Assembly: GCF_000427865.1 (NCBI RefSeq)
Contig: NZ_KE386599.1
Location: 84,526-148,525, forward strand
Origin: Corynebacterium sputi DSM 45148
GTDB taxonomy: Bacteria > Actinomycetota > Actinomycetes > Mycobacteriales > Mycobacteriaceae
DNA: 64,000 bases
Reading direction: 5' to 3'
Translations under genes and position numbers: made by a program
Part shown: piece after piece, positions 28,373 through 41,849 of the stretch
Position numbering within the stretch: the stretch's first letter is position 1
Layout: the number at the start of each line of letters is the position of its first letter
Notes under the pieces: model-generated
Told to the model about the DNA's origin: nothing
Databases searched by the model: none
What the model saw: the letters and a program-made list of their open reading frames with translations, nothing else

Positions 28373-30025
28373 TCAGGACCTGAACTGGTCAATCCTCCAC
28401 CAGGAGGGGTCGAGATCAGTCTTCATCGTTACGGGGCCGAGTTTCCAGGTGTTCAGTACCTGATAGATCCGGTCGAGAAGAATCTGCAGACCAGGGTCTT
28501 GGGAATCCACATAGAGGTGGGCCTCCATGTGATGAGGCTGCACGGTGTAGACGACAAGGACTCCGGAGACTTCGGCTAACATCGCGTCGAGTGCTTGAGT
28601 GAGCTCCTTGACAGAACCGGGCACATCGACGGGCTGTTGTTGTGCATACATGGTGTCGTGAACCTGATAGGTCAGGTGGACATGTAGATCGCATTGTGGG
28701 GCCAACTCGGAAGTTAACGGCAGGAAAGACGAGATCGTCACCGGGAATCCATCCGGTGACACGGCGTCGATTTCGCAGCGCTGCCCACTGGACAGGATGC
28801 CGTCGTAGATCGCAGCGAATTCGGTCATGATCTCCGGCAGCGCAGGAAGCGGAGCGTGAGTGTCTGGGGCAGTGCCCACCGCATCGATGTCATTGATCCA
28901 TGAGAAGGCAACAGTATCTCCCAATGCCCGATTGATCAGGAGAGCGGCAGCCCGCGGATCCGCATTTCCGCTGCCCTCTGAGGAAAACAACGAGCGCAAG
29001 CCACCCCATTTCGGATGCCAGATCTCGATGCTGGGACACAGCATGCCGTCTGGTTCCCCAATGATTGCTTCTGCTGGGTCATAGTCGATTCCGTTGACGA
29101 CCACTGGCACTCCAGGTGCCGCCGCGAGGCGATCGGAGAAGGTCCACTCGCACTGCGGGGCGGCGTTCAACCAGCGCCGAGCGGTTGCGCGAAGAGACGG
29201 GAAAATGCCCGGGGAAACGGTGAGCCGACGCGCGTTTGGGTCGACGTCCCAGACCAGGTCCGGATGTATCGCCGCGACTCGGGCTCCCAACTGCGAAGTG
29301 TCTCCGGTTGGCCACCATTGCCAGAACTCAGCGATGGCTCGGGCGGAAACCTCTGATGCGGTGGGGTACACCGCATCAGGTGGAATCGAGGGTGGGACAG
29401 GTGGTGCCTTCGGAGTGTTGGTCATCGTCATGCGTGTTTCGGGGAGCGCGGCGAACAATAACCCACCGAACACGACAGTGAGTAGGCCAATGAACAGACA
29501 GAATGCGGGTCCCGCGCCACTGACCGCTGTGAGGTCATCGAGCGGATTCCGAATGCCGAGTAGAGCGGCGCTGTAGGGATCCTCAAAGTCGATGAAGAGA
29601 CCCACGAGCATTTTCGACATCATCGCGAAAACTGCGTACACGATGAACATGCCGCCGGCGCCGAGGATCTCCTGAATACCAAGTTTCCTCTTGTCGGTGA
29701 AGGCGACCATAAAGGCACCTTTGCCAAGGGCAACCACCAGCAATATGGAAAGGAAAAACCACGGCCCAATGAACCCGGAGGACTCATTAAGTACGTTCAT
29801 TTGGGACCAGCCGAAACCGTTGACGACGACTTCGTCATTTGGGTAGCGAGCCCACACCATGCTGAAGCTAATGAGATAGAGGATGATCAGGAAGGCCGTT
29901 GTTCCCACTATGACCAGTGGGTTCAGGAGGATGTCCGCAAATTTGCGGAAGTTGTCCTGTTTCGGTTGTGGCGGCAGGCTCCAGTCGTGATCTGGGGCCG
30001 TTGGTAATGCCCAGTCGTCATTCAT
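28373..30025 (-). CDS. Four-TM membrane protein with large soluble domain, unknown function
   Basis: A 550-residue protein. After a short polar N-terminus come about four membrane segments (roughly residues 35-57, 83-105, 122-142 and 170-195). A Pro-rich linker (PKAPPVPPSIPPDAVYP) and a soluble domain of about 330 residues follow, rich in Trp and Asp. No catalytic motif stands out. Its start codon overlaps the stop of the upstream lipoprotein gene, so the two proteins are made together and may interact at the membrane. Confidence 0.75.
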   Translation of the reverse strand: MNDDWALPTAPDHDWSLPPQPKQDNFRKFADILLNPLVIVGTTAFLIILYLISFSMVWARYPNDEVVVNGFGWSQMNVLNESSGFIGPWFFLSILLVVALGKGAFMVAFTDKRKLGIQEILGAGGMFIVYAVFAMMSKMLVGLFIDFEDPYSAALLGIRNPLDDLTAVSGAGPAFCLFIGLLTVVFGGLLFAALPETRMTMTNTPKAPPVPPSIPPDAVYPTASEVSARAIAEFWQWWPTGDTSQLGARVAAIHPDLVWDVDPNARRLTVSPGIFPSLRATARRWLNAAPQCEWTFSDRLAAAPGVPVVVNGIDYDPAEAIIGEPDGMLCPSIEIWHPKWGGLRSLFSSEGSGNADPRAAALLINRALGDTVAFSWINDIDAVGTAPDTHAPLPALPEIMTEFAAIYDGILSSGQRCEIDAVSPDGFPVTISSFLPLTSELAPQCDLHVHLTYQVHDTMYAQQQPVDVPGSVKELTQALDAMLAEVSGVLVVYTVQPHHMEAHLYVDSQDPGLQILLDRIYQVLNTWKLGPVTMKTDLDPSWWRIDQFRS

Positions 30026-30450
30026 CAGAACATCCGGTAGGCGTCGCCACAGTTGGCGGTCGCATAGTTGTTGACCCGCATCATTGCGTTGCTGCTAGAA
30101 AACCCGGTCGAAATCGAAGACAGCCAGTCGCCGGACAGTGCCTGTTGTTCTTGAGCGTGCCACGATTCGTCGACGATCTCGACATCAGCTTGGATTTCTT
30201 TTGGTGCGACCTTCGCTAGGTCAGACCATAGATACTTCAGCTCGCCCATCGCTGAACCGGCGGAAAGGAGTCCATCAAGTGAATTAGAGGCCATCGCCTG
30301 GTCCATTTGTTGGGTGTAGCGGGTTTGGTGTTTCTCGATGGTGTTGCAGAAGGCCGCTACGCTGCGCTTTTCGCCGAAACATGCGGTCGCGGTGACCGCA
30401 GCTAGCCCGAGTGTGGCTGCCAGCGCGATTCGTGAATGTCGTGTCCGCAT
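30025..30450 (-). CDS. Putative lipoprotein, unknown function
   Basis: A 141-residue protein with a lipoprotein signal (basic start MRTRHSRIALAA, hydrophobic core, then VTATAC). The mature part is helical and has two further cysteines (AAFCNTI and TANCGDAYRMF) that could form a disulfide. GGAGGAATT lies just before ATG 30450. Overlaps the downstream membrane-protein gene by one base. No family recognised. Confidence 0.75.
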   Translation of the reverse strand: MRTRHSRIALAATLGLAAVTATACFGEKRSVAAFCNTIEKHQTRYTQQMDQAMASNSLDGLLSAGSAMGELKYLWSDLAKVAPKEIQADVEIVDESWHAQEQQALSGDWLSSISTGFSSSNAMMRVNNYATANCGDAYRMF

Positions 30451-30531
30451 AATTCCTCCAATGTGATTTTGCTCTCAAAATAAGAGTCAATCACTGGGAG
30501 GTTCCGAACAAGACGGTAATAGTGGCGGCAG

Positions 30532-31062
30532 TTAGAGGCGTTCTGCGACCGCGCGGCCAAGGTCGTCGAGAACGGGCTTGAAACGCTCGTCATCAACTGC
30601 CATCACTCGTGCTCGGTGCAAGGCGGTCTCGGCGCGCCCGACGTCCCCGGTATCCAGGTGGCACTGCACAATCAGTCCGACGAGGGGGACGGCCTGGTTC
30701 AGCATCTGCTCTGACTCAAAGAGACCGGAGGCCATCTCGAGGTGGTCGATAGCCCGACCGGGGTGGCCGCGGCGGATTTCAGCCTGTCCGCTGAGGGTGT
30801 GCCACTGCGCCCAGCGCAGGTGACGCGGGGGAGCGGCAGGGGGCTCGTCGAGGTTGTCGAGAAGCTCGAGCCAGTCCGCGGCCCGGTCCATGAGCTTTGG
30901 GGAGGAGCCGCGGATGGGACGACCGAGGCTGTCAGTCTCCGGAGCATCGGCGGCGTCACCGAGTTCGGCGAAACCGGCCATCAGGAGGTCAGCAGCCTCC
31001 CACAGCTTGTTGTCGTGGGCGAGGGATTCGGCGGCCGCCAGTAGGGCCTTGGGCTCGGTCAT
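30532..31062 (-). CDS. TPR-like helical protein (short)
   Basis: A 176-residue soluble protein made of helix pairs (ALLAAAESLAHDNKLWEAADL, then LSGQAEIRRGHPGRAIDHLE and VQCHLDTGDVGRAETALH) that look like degenerate tetratricopeptide repeats. I chose ATG 31062 (MTEPKALL); the longer frame to 31200 overlaps the upstream TPR gene. The 12-bp gap to that gene means the two are one operon. Likely a protein-binding scaffold; partners are unknown. Confidence 0.72.
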   Translation of the reverse strand: MTEPKALLAAAESLAHDNKLWEAADLLMAGFAELGDAADAPETDSLGRPIRGSSPKLMDRAADWLELLDNLDEPPAAPPRHLRWAQWHTLSGQAEIRRGHPGRAIDHLEMASGLFESEQMLNQAVPLVGLIVQCHLDTGDVGRAETALHRARVMAVDDERFKPVLDDLGRAVAERL

Positions 31063-31073
31063 GGGGGCAGAGT

Positions 31074-32798
31074 TTACTCCCCGAGAAGCTCCGCCAATGT
31101 CTCGCGCACCGGATGGCCGTGCCAGTTCTCTTCTGGCAGTAGTTCGTTGATGCGGATGGTGTAGCGGCGCACACCCTCCTCGTCGTCGAGATCGAGGCAA
31201 CAGCGCACTCCAGTGAGAAGGGCGCGGGCAGCTTCCACTCCGTCGCCTGCTTCCTGGTAGCCAGCGGAGGCGGTATCGACGTGACCGAGAGCCGTCTGCT
31301 CATTGCCGGTTGCCCAGTAGATGTAAGCCAAGTCGTCGTGCCAATCAGCGATGGACCAGCCATCATTAATCATGCCGCGAGCACGCAGCATCATTTCCTC
31401 CGCCAGTTCCAGTGCCTTGCCGGTGGAGACGACGAGGTCTGGGTCGACGCGGGCGCCTTCGGTGAGGGAGTCCATGGTGACAGGGACGTCGTCAAGCGAA
31501 TCGTGGGTGGTCATCGGGCGAACCACGGTACGGGCAGCCTGGCGCATCGCAGAGGATGCGCCGGCGTTATCGCCGACTCGCTGCAGGTGTTCGGCGTGCT
31601 CCAGCAAGAACATAGTGGCTCCCATGGTCCGGCCCATCGCGACGGAGGAGGCAGCGGAAATGGTGTAGGCGGCGTCGGTTCGCTCTTCGTCGTCGGACAT
31701 CGTCGACCACTGTGCGACCGGCTCGGCGTGGCGAAGGGCAGCCTCGTATTCGCCGGCGTCGAAGAGCGAACGAGCGAGGATGAGATCCAGATCCATCGTC
31801 AACGGATTCACCGGCATACCGGCGGTATGCGCCAGAATGCGGTTAGCAGTGTCGCGTGCTTCCTCGTACTCACCGGCGCCATTGAGCAGCGCGGTCAGCA
31901 GGCGGTGAGAACGCAGCGTTGCGACGGTCAGATCAAGTTCCACTCCCGCCCGCACGACCGGACGGAGCTGGCGGATAGCTTCGGCCTCCTGATCGGATTC
32001 CACCGACAGCCACGCGAGCATCTGTCGAGCCTCAATTGTGGAGGTCACCGGCTCTGAGACTGGATCTTCCGCGACGGCCTCACACATCAGGGCAGCGCCA
32101 TGAAGGTCGCCGCGGCCGTGTGCGATCTGGGCGTCGAGAAGCCGACGGTCGTCAGCCGCAGACTTGAGAGGAGAATGCTCGCGAGCCCAAGTGGACAGTG
32201 CTCCGGCCAAGTCCGCACGCCGGCACATCGAAGCTGCGGCGCCGACAATCGTGGCAGCCAGCGCTGCTTGGTACGCCTCTTCGCCGGTTGGAGTAGTAGC
32301 GAGGATGTCCGAGGAGACAGAGATGAGTTCGGGAATGTCCTCATCCGCCGGCTGGTTCGGGGCCGGGGTGGCGTCTGCGAAACGCTCGGCCTCCGCGTAA
32401 GCGCCGAAGGCCTGGGCGTGCAAGATTGCGGCGGGGCGATTCGTGCGACGGGCCCACTCAAGCCACTCGGTACGAGCTTCAGCGGCTTCATCCGGGAGCT
32501 CCAACTGATCCGCAACGGCATGGCGGAGGGCGTAGAACTCTCCGGTGACGTCATCTGGAAGCCCGTCAGCCTCCTTCAACCAATGATCACGAGCAAACGC
32601 AGAGACCGCCCGCCAACTGCCTACGTGATCGAGAGTGCGCGCAGCGGTGCGGGAGAAGTTCAGCAGATCCTCGAGGTCCGCCGGAACCGGTTCTGGGGCG
32701 TACATCGGCAGGCGCGGCTCGATCGCGCGAGGCCCCATCCGTCGCTCCCACGCGGCTATCTCGTTGCCATCGCCGTCAGTTTCTCGCCACCAGACCAT
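31074..32798 (-). CDS. TPR-like helical protein (long)
   Basis: A 574-residue protein that is mostly helical, with many repeat-like helix pairs (for example [37 protein letters not shown] and [20 protein letters not shown]). No enzymatic domain or signal peptide is visible. I chose ATG 32798 ([13 protein letters not shown]). A GACAAT hexamer 6 nt before it could be the -10 of a leaderless mRNA. It is divergent to hisD, sharing a 96-bp gap. Carries one CGTCGTCAAGC word (31487). Confidence 0.75.
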   Translation of the reverse strand: MVWWRETDGDGNEIAAWERRMGPRAIEPRLPMYAPEPVPADLEDLLNFSRTAARTLDHVGSWRAVSAFARDHWLKEADGLPDDVTGEFYALRHAVADQLELPDEAAEARTEWLEWARRTNRPAAILHAQAFGAYAEAERFADATPAPNQPADEDIPELISVSSDILATTPTGEEAYQAALAATIVGAAASMCRRADLAGALSTWAREHSPLKSAADDRRLLDAQIAHGRGDLHGAALMCEAVAEDPVSEPVTSTIEARQMLAWLSVESDQEAEAIRQLRPVVRAGVELDLTVATLRSHRLLTALLNGAGEYEEARDTANRILAHTAGMPVNPLTMDLDLILARSLFDAGEYEAALRHAEPVAQWSTMSDDEERTDAAYTISAASSVAMGRTMGATMFLLEHAEHLQRVGDNAGASSAMRQAARTVVRPMTTHDSLDDVPVTMDSLTEGARVDPDLVVSTGKALELAEEMMLRARGMINDGWSIADWHDDLAYIYWATGNEQTALGHVDTASAGYQEAGDGVEAARALLTGVRCCLDLDDEEGVRRYTIRINELLPEENWHGHPVRETLAELLGE

Positions 32799-32894
32799 TT
32801 GACCATTGTCCGTCCCCGGCCCTGCGCGGAGCAACACAGCACGGTGACTATGCTTTATCCCGCAACCATCCTCATGTTCGGAAGGCTCTTATAC

Positions 32895-35917
<3,023 letters not shown>

Positions 35918-35921
<4 letters not shown>

Positions 35922-36112
35922 TCCTCGCCCAGGCGGCACTCGGAGGAGGAGCAGCGCTGACCTACCTCCTGTTCATTATCGCTGGACTATTCGTCGGCGG
36001 AACCTTCAGCGCCTACAAGGGCGGGTCGCAGGTTGGCATGATCATCTGCGGCATCATCGCCCTGGTTGCGCTGGTCGGCGCGATCCTGTGGCTCATCGGC
36101 AGCTACAACTGA
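35918..36112 (+). CDS. Small two-TM membrane protein between hisB and hisH
   Basis: A 64-residue, very hydrophobic protein with two membrane segments (about residues 13-30 and 40-61) joined by [15 protein letters not shown] start overlaps the hisB stop (GTGA), and hisH follows 21 bp later, so it is translated with the his genes. No function can be assigned. Confidence 0.75.
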
Positions 36113-36133
36113 CCCGAAAGTAGGATCAACGAC

Positions 36134-36808
36134 ATGACGACAGTCGCAATTCTCGACTACGGCTCCGGCAACCTGCGCTCCGCAGAACGTGCGGTTGCCT
36201 CCACTGGTGCAGAGGTCACGGTTACCGCTGACCCAGACATTGTTCTCAACGCTGACGGACTCCTTGTTCCCGGCGTCGGCGCCTTCGCTGCCTGCATGGA
36301 CGGACTGCACCGTGTGCAGGGCCCGCGCATGATCGGGTCGCGTCTGGCTGGGGGGCGGCCGGTGTTTGGCATTTGCGTCGGGATGCAAGTTCTTTTTGAG
36401 CGCGGCGTGGAGTTCGCTGACGGCCCGCACACCCCCGACGAGGTTCCTGACGCCCGACCGGTCGGCATCCCCGGCTGCGCTGAGTGGCCAGGAACTGTCG
36501 ACCGTCTTGAGGCCTCGGTATTGCCGCACATGGGGTGGAACACGGTGGATGTCGACGCGGGTTCGAAGCTTTTTGAGGGCCTGTCGGAGGAGGAGCGGTA
36601 CTACTTCGTGCACTCCTATGCCGCTCGTGATTGGAAGCTCACAGACACCGGCCGCATCGCCGCGCCGCTGGTGCACTGGGCCGAGCACGACGGCTGCCGC
36701 TTCGTCGCTGCCGTAGAGAACGGACCTCTGTGGGCGACACAGTTCCACCCAGAGAAATCCGGAGACGCCGGCCTGAAGCTTCTGCAGAACTGGGTCGACA
36801 CTCTGTAG
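36134..36808 (+). CDS. hisH: Imidazole glycerol phosphate synthase, glutaminase subunit HisH
   Basis: Class I glutamine amidotransferase giving ammonia to HisF, 224 residues. The nucleophilic Cys lies in [14 protein letters not shown], and the His-Glu of the triad in [24 protein letters not shown] forms the oxyanion region. Starts after AAAGTAGGATCAACGAC. It partners HisF (38447-39211); the subunit genes are separated by priA and impA, as in other actinobacteria. Confidence 0.96.
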   Translation: MTTVAILDYGSGNLRSAERAVASTGAEVTVTADPDIVLNADGLLVPGVGAFAACMDGLHRVQGPRMIGSRLAGGRPVFGICVGMQVLFERGVEFADGPHTPDEVPDARPVGIPGCAEWPGTVDRLEASVLPHMGWNTVDVDAGSKLFEGLSEEERYYFVHSYAARDWKLTDTGRIAAPLVHWAEHDGCRFVAAVENGPLWATQFHPEKSGDAGLKLLQNWVDTL

Positions 36809-36872
36809 GTAAGCGTCCCCGGTATGCTCAGTGAGTATTCGTCAACATAAAGAAGTTGGAGTCACAGACCAC

Positions 36873-37604
36873 ATGAGCCTCACCCTTCTGCCCGCCGTCG
36901 ATGTCGTTGATGGCCAGGCCGTTCGCCTGGTCCAGGGCGAAGCTGGATCAGAGACCGGGTACGGATCGCCGCTGGACGCGGCTCTGAACTGGCAGAACTC
37001 CGGCGCAGAGTGGATCCACATGGTGGACCTCGACGCGGCATTCGGCCGTGGATCGAACTACGACCTGCTCAAGGACGTGATCGGCCGGCTCGACGTGAAT
37101 GTGGAGCTCTCCGGCGGAATTCGCGATGACGAGTCCCTGGAGGCCGCACTGGCCACCGGCTGCCGACGGGTCAACATTGGTACCGCGGCCTTGGAAAACC
37201 CGGAGTGGTGCCGAGGCATCCTCTCCTCGTACGGCGACCGCGTTGCAATTGGCCTGGATACCCGGAACATCGACGGCGAATGGCGCCTGCGTGGCCGTGG
37301 CTGGGTCACCGATGGTGGTGACCTCTGGGAGGTCCTGGAGCGCCTGGACTCCGAAGGCTGCTCCCGCTTCGTCGTCACCGATGTGGGCAAGGACGGCACC
37401 CTTCAGGGGCCGAACATCGATCTGCTTCGCGACGTCGCGGCCGCCACCGACGCACCGATCGTCGCTTCCGGAGGAATCTCCACCCTCGACGATCTGCGCG
37501 CTCTGCGTGAACTCGTCGAAGAGGGTGTTGACTCCGCCATCATGGGCAAGGCTCTGTACGCCGGCCGCTTCACCATGGAGCAGGCGCTCGAGGCAGCGAA
37601 GTAA
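36873..37604 (+). CDS. priA: Phosphoribosyl isomerase A (PriA, HisA/TrpF bifunctional)
   Basis: (beta-alpha)8 isomerase of 243 residues. [15 protein letters not shown] holds the N-terminal catalytic Asp and [11 protein letters not shown] the C-terminal one. The segment [16 protein letters not shown] carries the Arg and Trp that PriA uses to bind both histidine and tryptophan substrates, almost identical to mycobacterial PriA as I recall it. No trpF is seen, and TrpC at 41850 is not fused to TrpF, so a dual role is expected. I chose ATG 36873 ([10 protein letters not shown]) rather than 36831, which matches the family start. Confidence 0.92.
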   Translation: MSLTLLPAVDVVDGQAVRLVQGEAGSETGYGSPLDAALNWQNSGAEWIHMVDLDAAFGRGSNYDLLKDVIGRLDVNVELSGGIRDDESLEAALATGCRRVNIGTAALENPEWCRGILSSYGDRVAIGLDTRNIDGEWRLRGRGWVTDGGDLWEVLERLDSEGCSRFVVTDVGKDGTLQGPNIDLLRDVAAATDAPIVASGGISTLDDLRALRELVEEGVDSAIMGKALYAGRFTMEQALEAAK

Positions 37605-37609
37605 CGACG

Positions 37610-38422
37610 ATGATGGACCTCGACCCCCACGCCCTGCTGGCTATCGGCCAGGCTGCGATCGACGAGGTCCAGGGTGAATTCCGTGCCGGGCTCGGTTCTG
37701 ACCCCCTGGTCGTAAAAGAGTTCGGTGACTTCGCTACCGAGACGGATTTGGCCATCGAGAATAAGTTGCGCAAGATCCTCGTCTCCATGACCGGTATTCC
37801 GGTCTATGGCGAGGAATATGGTGGCGAGTTCCCCGGGAACCAGACGGTATGGGTCATCGATCCCATCGACGGCACTACCAACTACGCCGCGGGTTTCCCC
37901 GCCTGCGCGATTGTCTTGTCCTTGATTCATGAGGGACAGCCGATTGTGGGAATCATCGATATGCCGTTCCTGGGCCGGCGGGTCACCGCTGCTGTCGGAG
38001 CCGGTACTCACGTCAACGGTAGGCCCGTGCAGATGACTCTGAGTGAAAGTCGACCGGTGACCATTGCCTTCGGCTCCGTCATCGCCCGCGGCGACGGCTC
38101 CTTCCCTCGTGGTTGGCGCCAAGAATTGCTCTCCGGGGTAGGGGACGCTTACCGAGCGATCCGGATCTCCGGGTCCGTGGGAGTCGACCTTGCCTCCACT
38201 GCAGCAGGCGCGTTCGGCGGTACTGTGACGTTCTCTCCACACGTGTGGGACAACGCCGCCGGCGTATTGCTGATTCGCGAATCCGGGGGAGTGGTCACCG
38301 ATCTCGAAGGTGCGCCGTGGCGCGTCGGCTCCGTGGGAGTGCTCGCTGGTCTGCCCACGGTGCACGCCCGTCTCCTCGAGGTGGTTCGGGGTATCGCCCC
38401 GCCGCCGAGCTTCGTCGCCTGA
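37610..38422 (+). CDS. impA: Inositol monophosphatase-family phosphatase
   Basis: Lithium-sensitive-type phosphatase fold, 270 residues. Metal-binding motifs in order: [21 protein letters not shown] and the C-terminal HVWDNAAG. In actinobacteria this gene sits inside the his cluster and may act on inositol phosphate, histidinol phosphate or both; sequence alone does not settle it. It follows priA by 5 bp, with two adjacent ATGs (37610 and 37613) as possible starts. Confidence 0.88.
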   Translation: MMDLDPHALLAIGQAAIDEVQGEFRAGLGSDPLVVKEFGDFATETDLAIENKLRKILVSMTGIPVYGEEYGGEFPGNQTVWVIDPIDGTTNYAAGFPACAIVLSLIHEGQPIVGIIDMPFLGRRVTAAVGAGTHVNGRPVQMTLSESRPVTIAFGSVIARGDGSFPRGWRQELLSGVGDAYRAIRISGSVGVDLASTAAGAFGGTVTFSPHVWDNAAGVLLIRESGGVVTDLEGAPWRVGSVGVLAGLPTVHARLLEVVRGIAPPPSFVA

Positions 38423-38446
38423 TCTCTTAAGTAGAAAGACTCAACA

Positions 38447-39211
38447 ATGTCTGTAGCAGTACGTGTCATCCCGTGCCTCGATGTCACCGAGGGCCGCGTG
38501 GTCAAGGGCGTGAACTTTGAGAACCTCCGCGACGCCGGTGACCCGGTCGAGCTGGCCGCTCGGTACAACCTGGAAGGCGCCGATGAGCTGACGTTCTTGG
38601 ACGTCTCTGCCTCCAAAGATGGCCGTGGAACCATGCTCGACGTGGTCCGCCGAACCGCTGAAACTGTCTTCATTCCGTTGACCGTTGGTGGCGGCGTCCG
38701 CAGCGTCGACGACGTGGATCAGCTCCTGCGAGCCGGTGCGGACAAAGTGTCTGTGAACACCTCCGCTATCGCGCGTCCTGAACTTCTCCGCGAGCTCTCG
38801 CAGCGCTTCGGCGCACAGTGCATCGTCCTGTCCGTTGACGCACGCAGGAGCGAGGAGCAGCCCTCCGGCTTCGAGGTCACCACCCACGGTGGTTCTCGCT
38901 CTGCAGGTCTGGACGCTATCGAATGGGCCAAGCGGGGCGAGGAGCTCGGAGTTGGCGAGATTCTGCTGAACTCCATGGATGCAGATGGAACGAAGCAGGG
39001 CTTCGACGTCGAACTCATCAAGCTGGTCCGTGACGCCGTGACCGTTCCGGTGATCGCCTCAGGTGGCGCCGGCAGTGCCGCCGACTTCCCGCCGGCCATC
39101 GATGCAGGTGCCGACGCAGTTCTGGCAGCCTCCATTTTCCACTTCGGCGAAGTCAGCATTCCCGAGGTCAAGGAAGCTCTCGCCGAAGCAGGAAAGGTGG
39201 TCCGGCTATGA
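38447..39211 (+). CDS. hisF: Imidazole glycerol phosphate synthase, cyclase subunit HisF
   Basis: Barrel enzyme that uses HisH ammonia to make imidazole glycerol phosphate and AICAR, 254 residues. [17 protein letters not shown] carries the catalytic Asp, [15 protein letters not shown] the second, and [13 protein letters not shown] the phosphate site. AGAAAGA lies before the ATG. Stop overlaps the hisI start by 4 bp. Confidence 0.97.
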   Translation: MSVAVRVIPCLDVTEGRVVKGVNFENLRDAGDPVELAARYNLEGADELTFLDVSASKDGRGTMLDVVRRTAETVFIPLTVGGGVRSVDDVDQLLRAGADKVSVNTSAIARPELLRELSQRFGAQCIVLSVDARRSEEQPSGFEVTTHGGSRSAGLDAIEWAKRGEELGVGEILLNSMDADGTKQGFDVELIKLVRDAVTVPVIASGGAGSAADFPPAIDAGADAVLAASIFHFGEVSIPEVKEALAEAGKVVRL

Positions 39212-39564
39212 GCGATGATCCCTCAACCTGGGAGCTTGCCCCGGATCTCGCGGACCGGGTGAAGTTCAACTCCGACGGACTCATCCCCGTCATCGTGCAG
39301 GAGAGCGGCACTGGTGTAGTGCTGATGCTCGCATGGATGGACTCTCACGCCTTGGCGTACACCATCGATACCCGACGTGGCACCTACTGGTCGCGGTCCC
39401 GTTCGGAGTACTGGATCAAGGGCCTCACCAGCGGCCACTTCCAACACGTCGACCACATAGCACTTGACTGCGACCACGACACGGTCCTGATGCAGGTCCA
39501 GCAGACCGGGGCGGCGTGTCACACCGGTGCTCACTCGTGCTTCGAGGTCGATCCTCTCGACTGA
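39208..39564 (+). CDS. hisI: Phosphoribosyl-AMP cyclohydrolase HisI
   Basis: Zinc/magnesium enzyme opening the adenine ring of PR-AMP, 118 residues. [13 protein letters not shown] is the family substrate loop, [12 protein letters not shown] the metal-binding Asp set, and ACHTGAHSC the zinc cysteines. It is monofunctional: the HisE half is absent, so hisE must lie elsewhere. ATG overlaps the hisF stop (ATGA). Confidence 0.96.
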   Translation: MSDDPSTWELAPDLADRVKFNSDGLIPVIVQESGTGVVLMLAWMDSHALAYTIDTRRGTYWSRSRSEYWIKGLTSGHFQHVDHIALDCDHDTVLMQVQQTGAACHTGAHSCFEVDPLD

Positions 39565-39589
39565 GAGACCTCATGGCAGAATTACCGCC

Positions 39590-41137
39590 ATGACGCGAAC
39601 CTCTATGACCGACCGGGAGACATTCCGGAAACTGGCGGCGAACCACCGGGTCGTACCCGTCGTCAAGCGGGTTCTGGCGGACGGGGAGAGTGCGCTCTCC
39701 GCGTATCGCAAACTCGCCGATGATGGACCGGGGACATTCCTCTTGGAGTCTTCCGACGTCGGCGAATCGTGGTCCCGCTGGTCCTTGATCGGTTGTGGTT
39801 CCCGTTCAGCACTGACGGTAGAAAATGGTGTCGCTACCTGGATCGGTCAGCATCCGGAAGGCGCTCCTGTTGGCGGCGACCCGCTAGAGGCGATCCGCGA
39901 AACTCTCTCGTTGCTGCACACTGAGCTGCCGGTCAATGACAGCGATGTGCCGCCGTTGACCTCCGGACTGGTGGGATACTTCGCCCACGACATCGTGCGC
40001 TTCATTGAGACGCAGCTGCCGGACTCCTGCGAAGACGACCTCCAAGTTCCTGAGATGGTCCAGCTGCTGGTAGAGGACCTCGCTGTCGTCGACCATCACG
40101 AGGGCGTCATCTGGCTCATCGCGAACGTGATCAACTGGGACGGTTCCGACGAGCGAGTCGACCAGGTTTATGACGCCGCAGTTGGACGCATCGATTCGAT
40201 GCTCCAGCGACTGTCCCAGCCGACGGTGCTCCCACCGGCCGAGATGGATCTACCGACTCCGGACGTGCGTCGTCAGCGCACCCCAGAGGAGCACAAGCGC
40301 CGCATCGGTCTGCTGAAGGAACACATCCGCGCCGGCGACGCCTTCCAGATCGTGCTCAGCCAACGCTTCGAAATCGACACCCAGGCAAGCGCCTTCGACA
40401 TCTACCGGATGCTGCGGGTGACCAACCCCAGCCCGTACATGTACTTGGTCAATGTGCCGAACCCTGACTTCACAGGGACGGCGTTCCAGATCGTCGGGAG
40501 CTCTCCTGAATCGCTCGTGCGGGTGCAGAATGGCCTCGCCGTGACCAACCCAATCGCAGGCACGCGCCCGCGCGGCGCGAACTATGAAGAAGACGTGCTT
40601 CATGAGAAGAACCTGCTGGAGGACGAGAAGGAGAACAGTGAGCACCTGATGCTCGTTGACCTTGGCCGCAATGACCTGGGTCGCGTCTGTACTCCAGGCA
40701 CAGTCGAGGTGCACGACTTCCGTCACATCGAGCGGTACAGCCACGTGATGCACCTAGTGTCCCAGGTGACCGGACGACTCGCAGAAGACAAAGGCCCGGT
40801 CGACGCTTTCGCGGCAACTTTCCCGGCAGGAACGCTCTCTGGCGCCCCGAAGCCGTCTGCGCTGGCGATCCTCGATGAGTTCGAAGACACCCGTCGTGGG
40901 GTCTACGGCGGAACTGTCGGCTACTTCGATTTCCGCGGCAACACCGACCAGGCGATCGCCATCCGCACTGGGCTGGTCAAGGACGGCACCGTGTTCGTTC
41001 AGGCCGGAGGGGGTATCGTCGCTGACTCGGACCCGGACGACGAGGATCTGGAGACTGTCAACAAGGCCGCCGCGGTGCTTCGCGCCGTCGCAGCCGCCGA
41101 AACGCTCCGCACGGCGGGAGTAGAGGAGACGAAGTGA
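39590..41137 (+). CDS. trpE: Anthranilate synthase component I TrpE
   Basis: Makes anthranilate from chorismate with ammonia from TrpG (not in this window), 515 residues. [16 protein letters not shown] is the tryptophan-binding feedback region; [31 protein letters not shown] and GTLSGAPK are catalytic blocks. I chose ATG 39590, inside the 25-bp gap after hisI. A weak CAGAAT hexamer ends 7 nt before it, so an internal promoter with leaderless start is possible. No leader peptide or attenuator is visible. Confidence 0.96.
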   Translation: MTRTSMTDRETFRKLAANHRVVPVVKRVLADGESALSAYRKLADDGPGTFLLESSDVGESWSRWSLIGCGSRSALTVENGVATWIGQHPEGAPVGGDPLEAIRETLSLLHTELPVNDSDVPPLTSGLVGYFAHDIVRFIETQLPDSCEDDLQVPEMVQLLVEDLAVVDHHEGVIWLIANVINWDGSDERVDQVYDAAVGRIDSMLQRLSQPTVLPPAEMDLPTPDVRRQRTPEEHKRRIGLLKEHIRAGDAFQIVLSQRFEIDTQASAFDIYRMLRVTNPSPYMYLVNVPNPDFTGTAFQIVGSSPESLVRVQNGLAVTNPIAGTRPRGANYEEDVLHEKNLLEDEKENSEHLMLVDLGRNDLGRVCTPGTVEVHDFRHIERYSHVMHLVSQVTGRLAEDKGPVDAFAATFPAGTLSGAPKPSALAILDEFEDTRRGVYGGTVGYFDFRGNTDQAIAIRTGLVKDGTVFVQAGGGIVADSDPDDEDLETVNKAAAVLRAVAAAETLRTAGVEETK

Positions 41138-41805
41138 CCGAGCAGAACGACCGCAGACCGGCACTGGCCATGGCGCTGATCGCACTGTCGGCGTTGGTGA
41201 TGTGGCTCGGCATCAGGCCGACGTGGGTAATCGCAGAGGTCGGCGATGATCTTTCCGGCGGTTCCACCGAGGAAATTCCTGGTGCCGCCTGGGCTGCCGC
41301 GACCACTCCTTTGGCACTGACTCTGTTGGCTGCTGTCGCCGCCACTCTCATCCTCGGGTCCGTCGGTAGGCGCATCATTGGTGCTCTGGTGGCAGTGATT
41401 TCCGTGACGGCGTCGTGGACCGCGCTGCAGTTGATGACCTCCGGCGCGGACCCGCAGCGAGCGTTGAGTCTATTGCAGTCCGGTCAGGTCAGCCAGCGTG
41501 CCAGCGACCCGATTTCGGTCGCAGACTGGGCGGTCATCGAAGGCGTCTCCACGAACATGACCGGACCAGTGATCCTCATGATCGGTGCGGCACTCGGGAT
41601 CTTCGGGGGAGTGCTCCTCATGATCCGACCGGGACAGAAGGCAGGCGGAAGTCGCGCCGGTTCCTACGAAACCCCCGAGGTGCGCAAAGAGAAGGCCTGC
41701 GACCGGCTCGCCGAATCGCCGACCTCTGGTCGTGCCCTCTGGGACGCCATCGACGCTGGCATGGACCCCACTGACGCCCCCGAGACTCGGCCAGAAAATA
41801 GCTAG
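41134..41805 (+). CDS. Trp-operon-associated membrane protein (TIGR02234 type)
   Basis: A 223-residue protein with about four membrane segments (about residues 11-28, 50-74, 79-99 and 144-164) and a polar C-terminal tail ending in [14 protein letters not shown], a pattern I associate with the actinobacterial membrane protein between trpE and trpC. Its GTG overlaps the trpE stop. A transport or sensing role in tryptophan metabolism is guesswork. Confidence 0.85.
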   Translation: MTEQNDRRPALAMALIALSALVMWLGIRPTWVIAEVGDDLSGGSTEEIPGAAWAAATTPLALTLLAAVAATLILGSVGRRIIGALVAVISVTASWTALQLMTSGADPQRALSLLQSGQVSQRASDPISVADWAVIEGVSTNMTGPVILMIGAALGIFGGVLLMIRPGQKAGGSRAGSYETPEVRKEKACDRLAESPTSGRALWDAIDAGMDPTDAPETRPENS

Positions 41806-41849
41806 CGATAACCTGAACACAGTCCAATTCGGTTTCGTAAGGAGTCACC

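Noticed and set aside
32100..32894. A 265-codon N-terminal extension of hisD
   Set aside because: It covers the complement of the TPR gene. HisD proteins start at MLSITDLRG, and GGAAGG lies just upstream of that ATG.
39565..39589. A tryptophan leader peptide or attenuator before trpE
   Set aside because: Only 25 bp separate hisI and trpE. There is no Trp-rich short frame and no hairpin.
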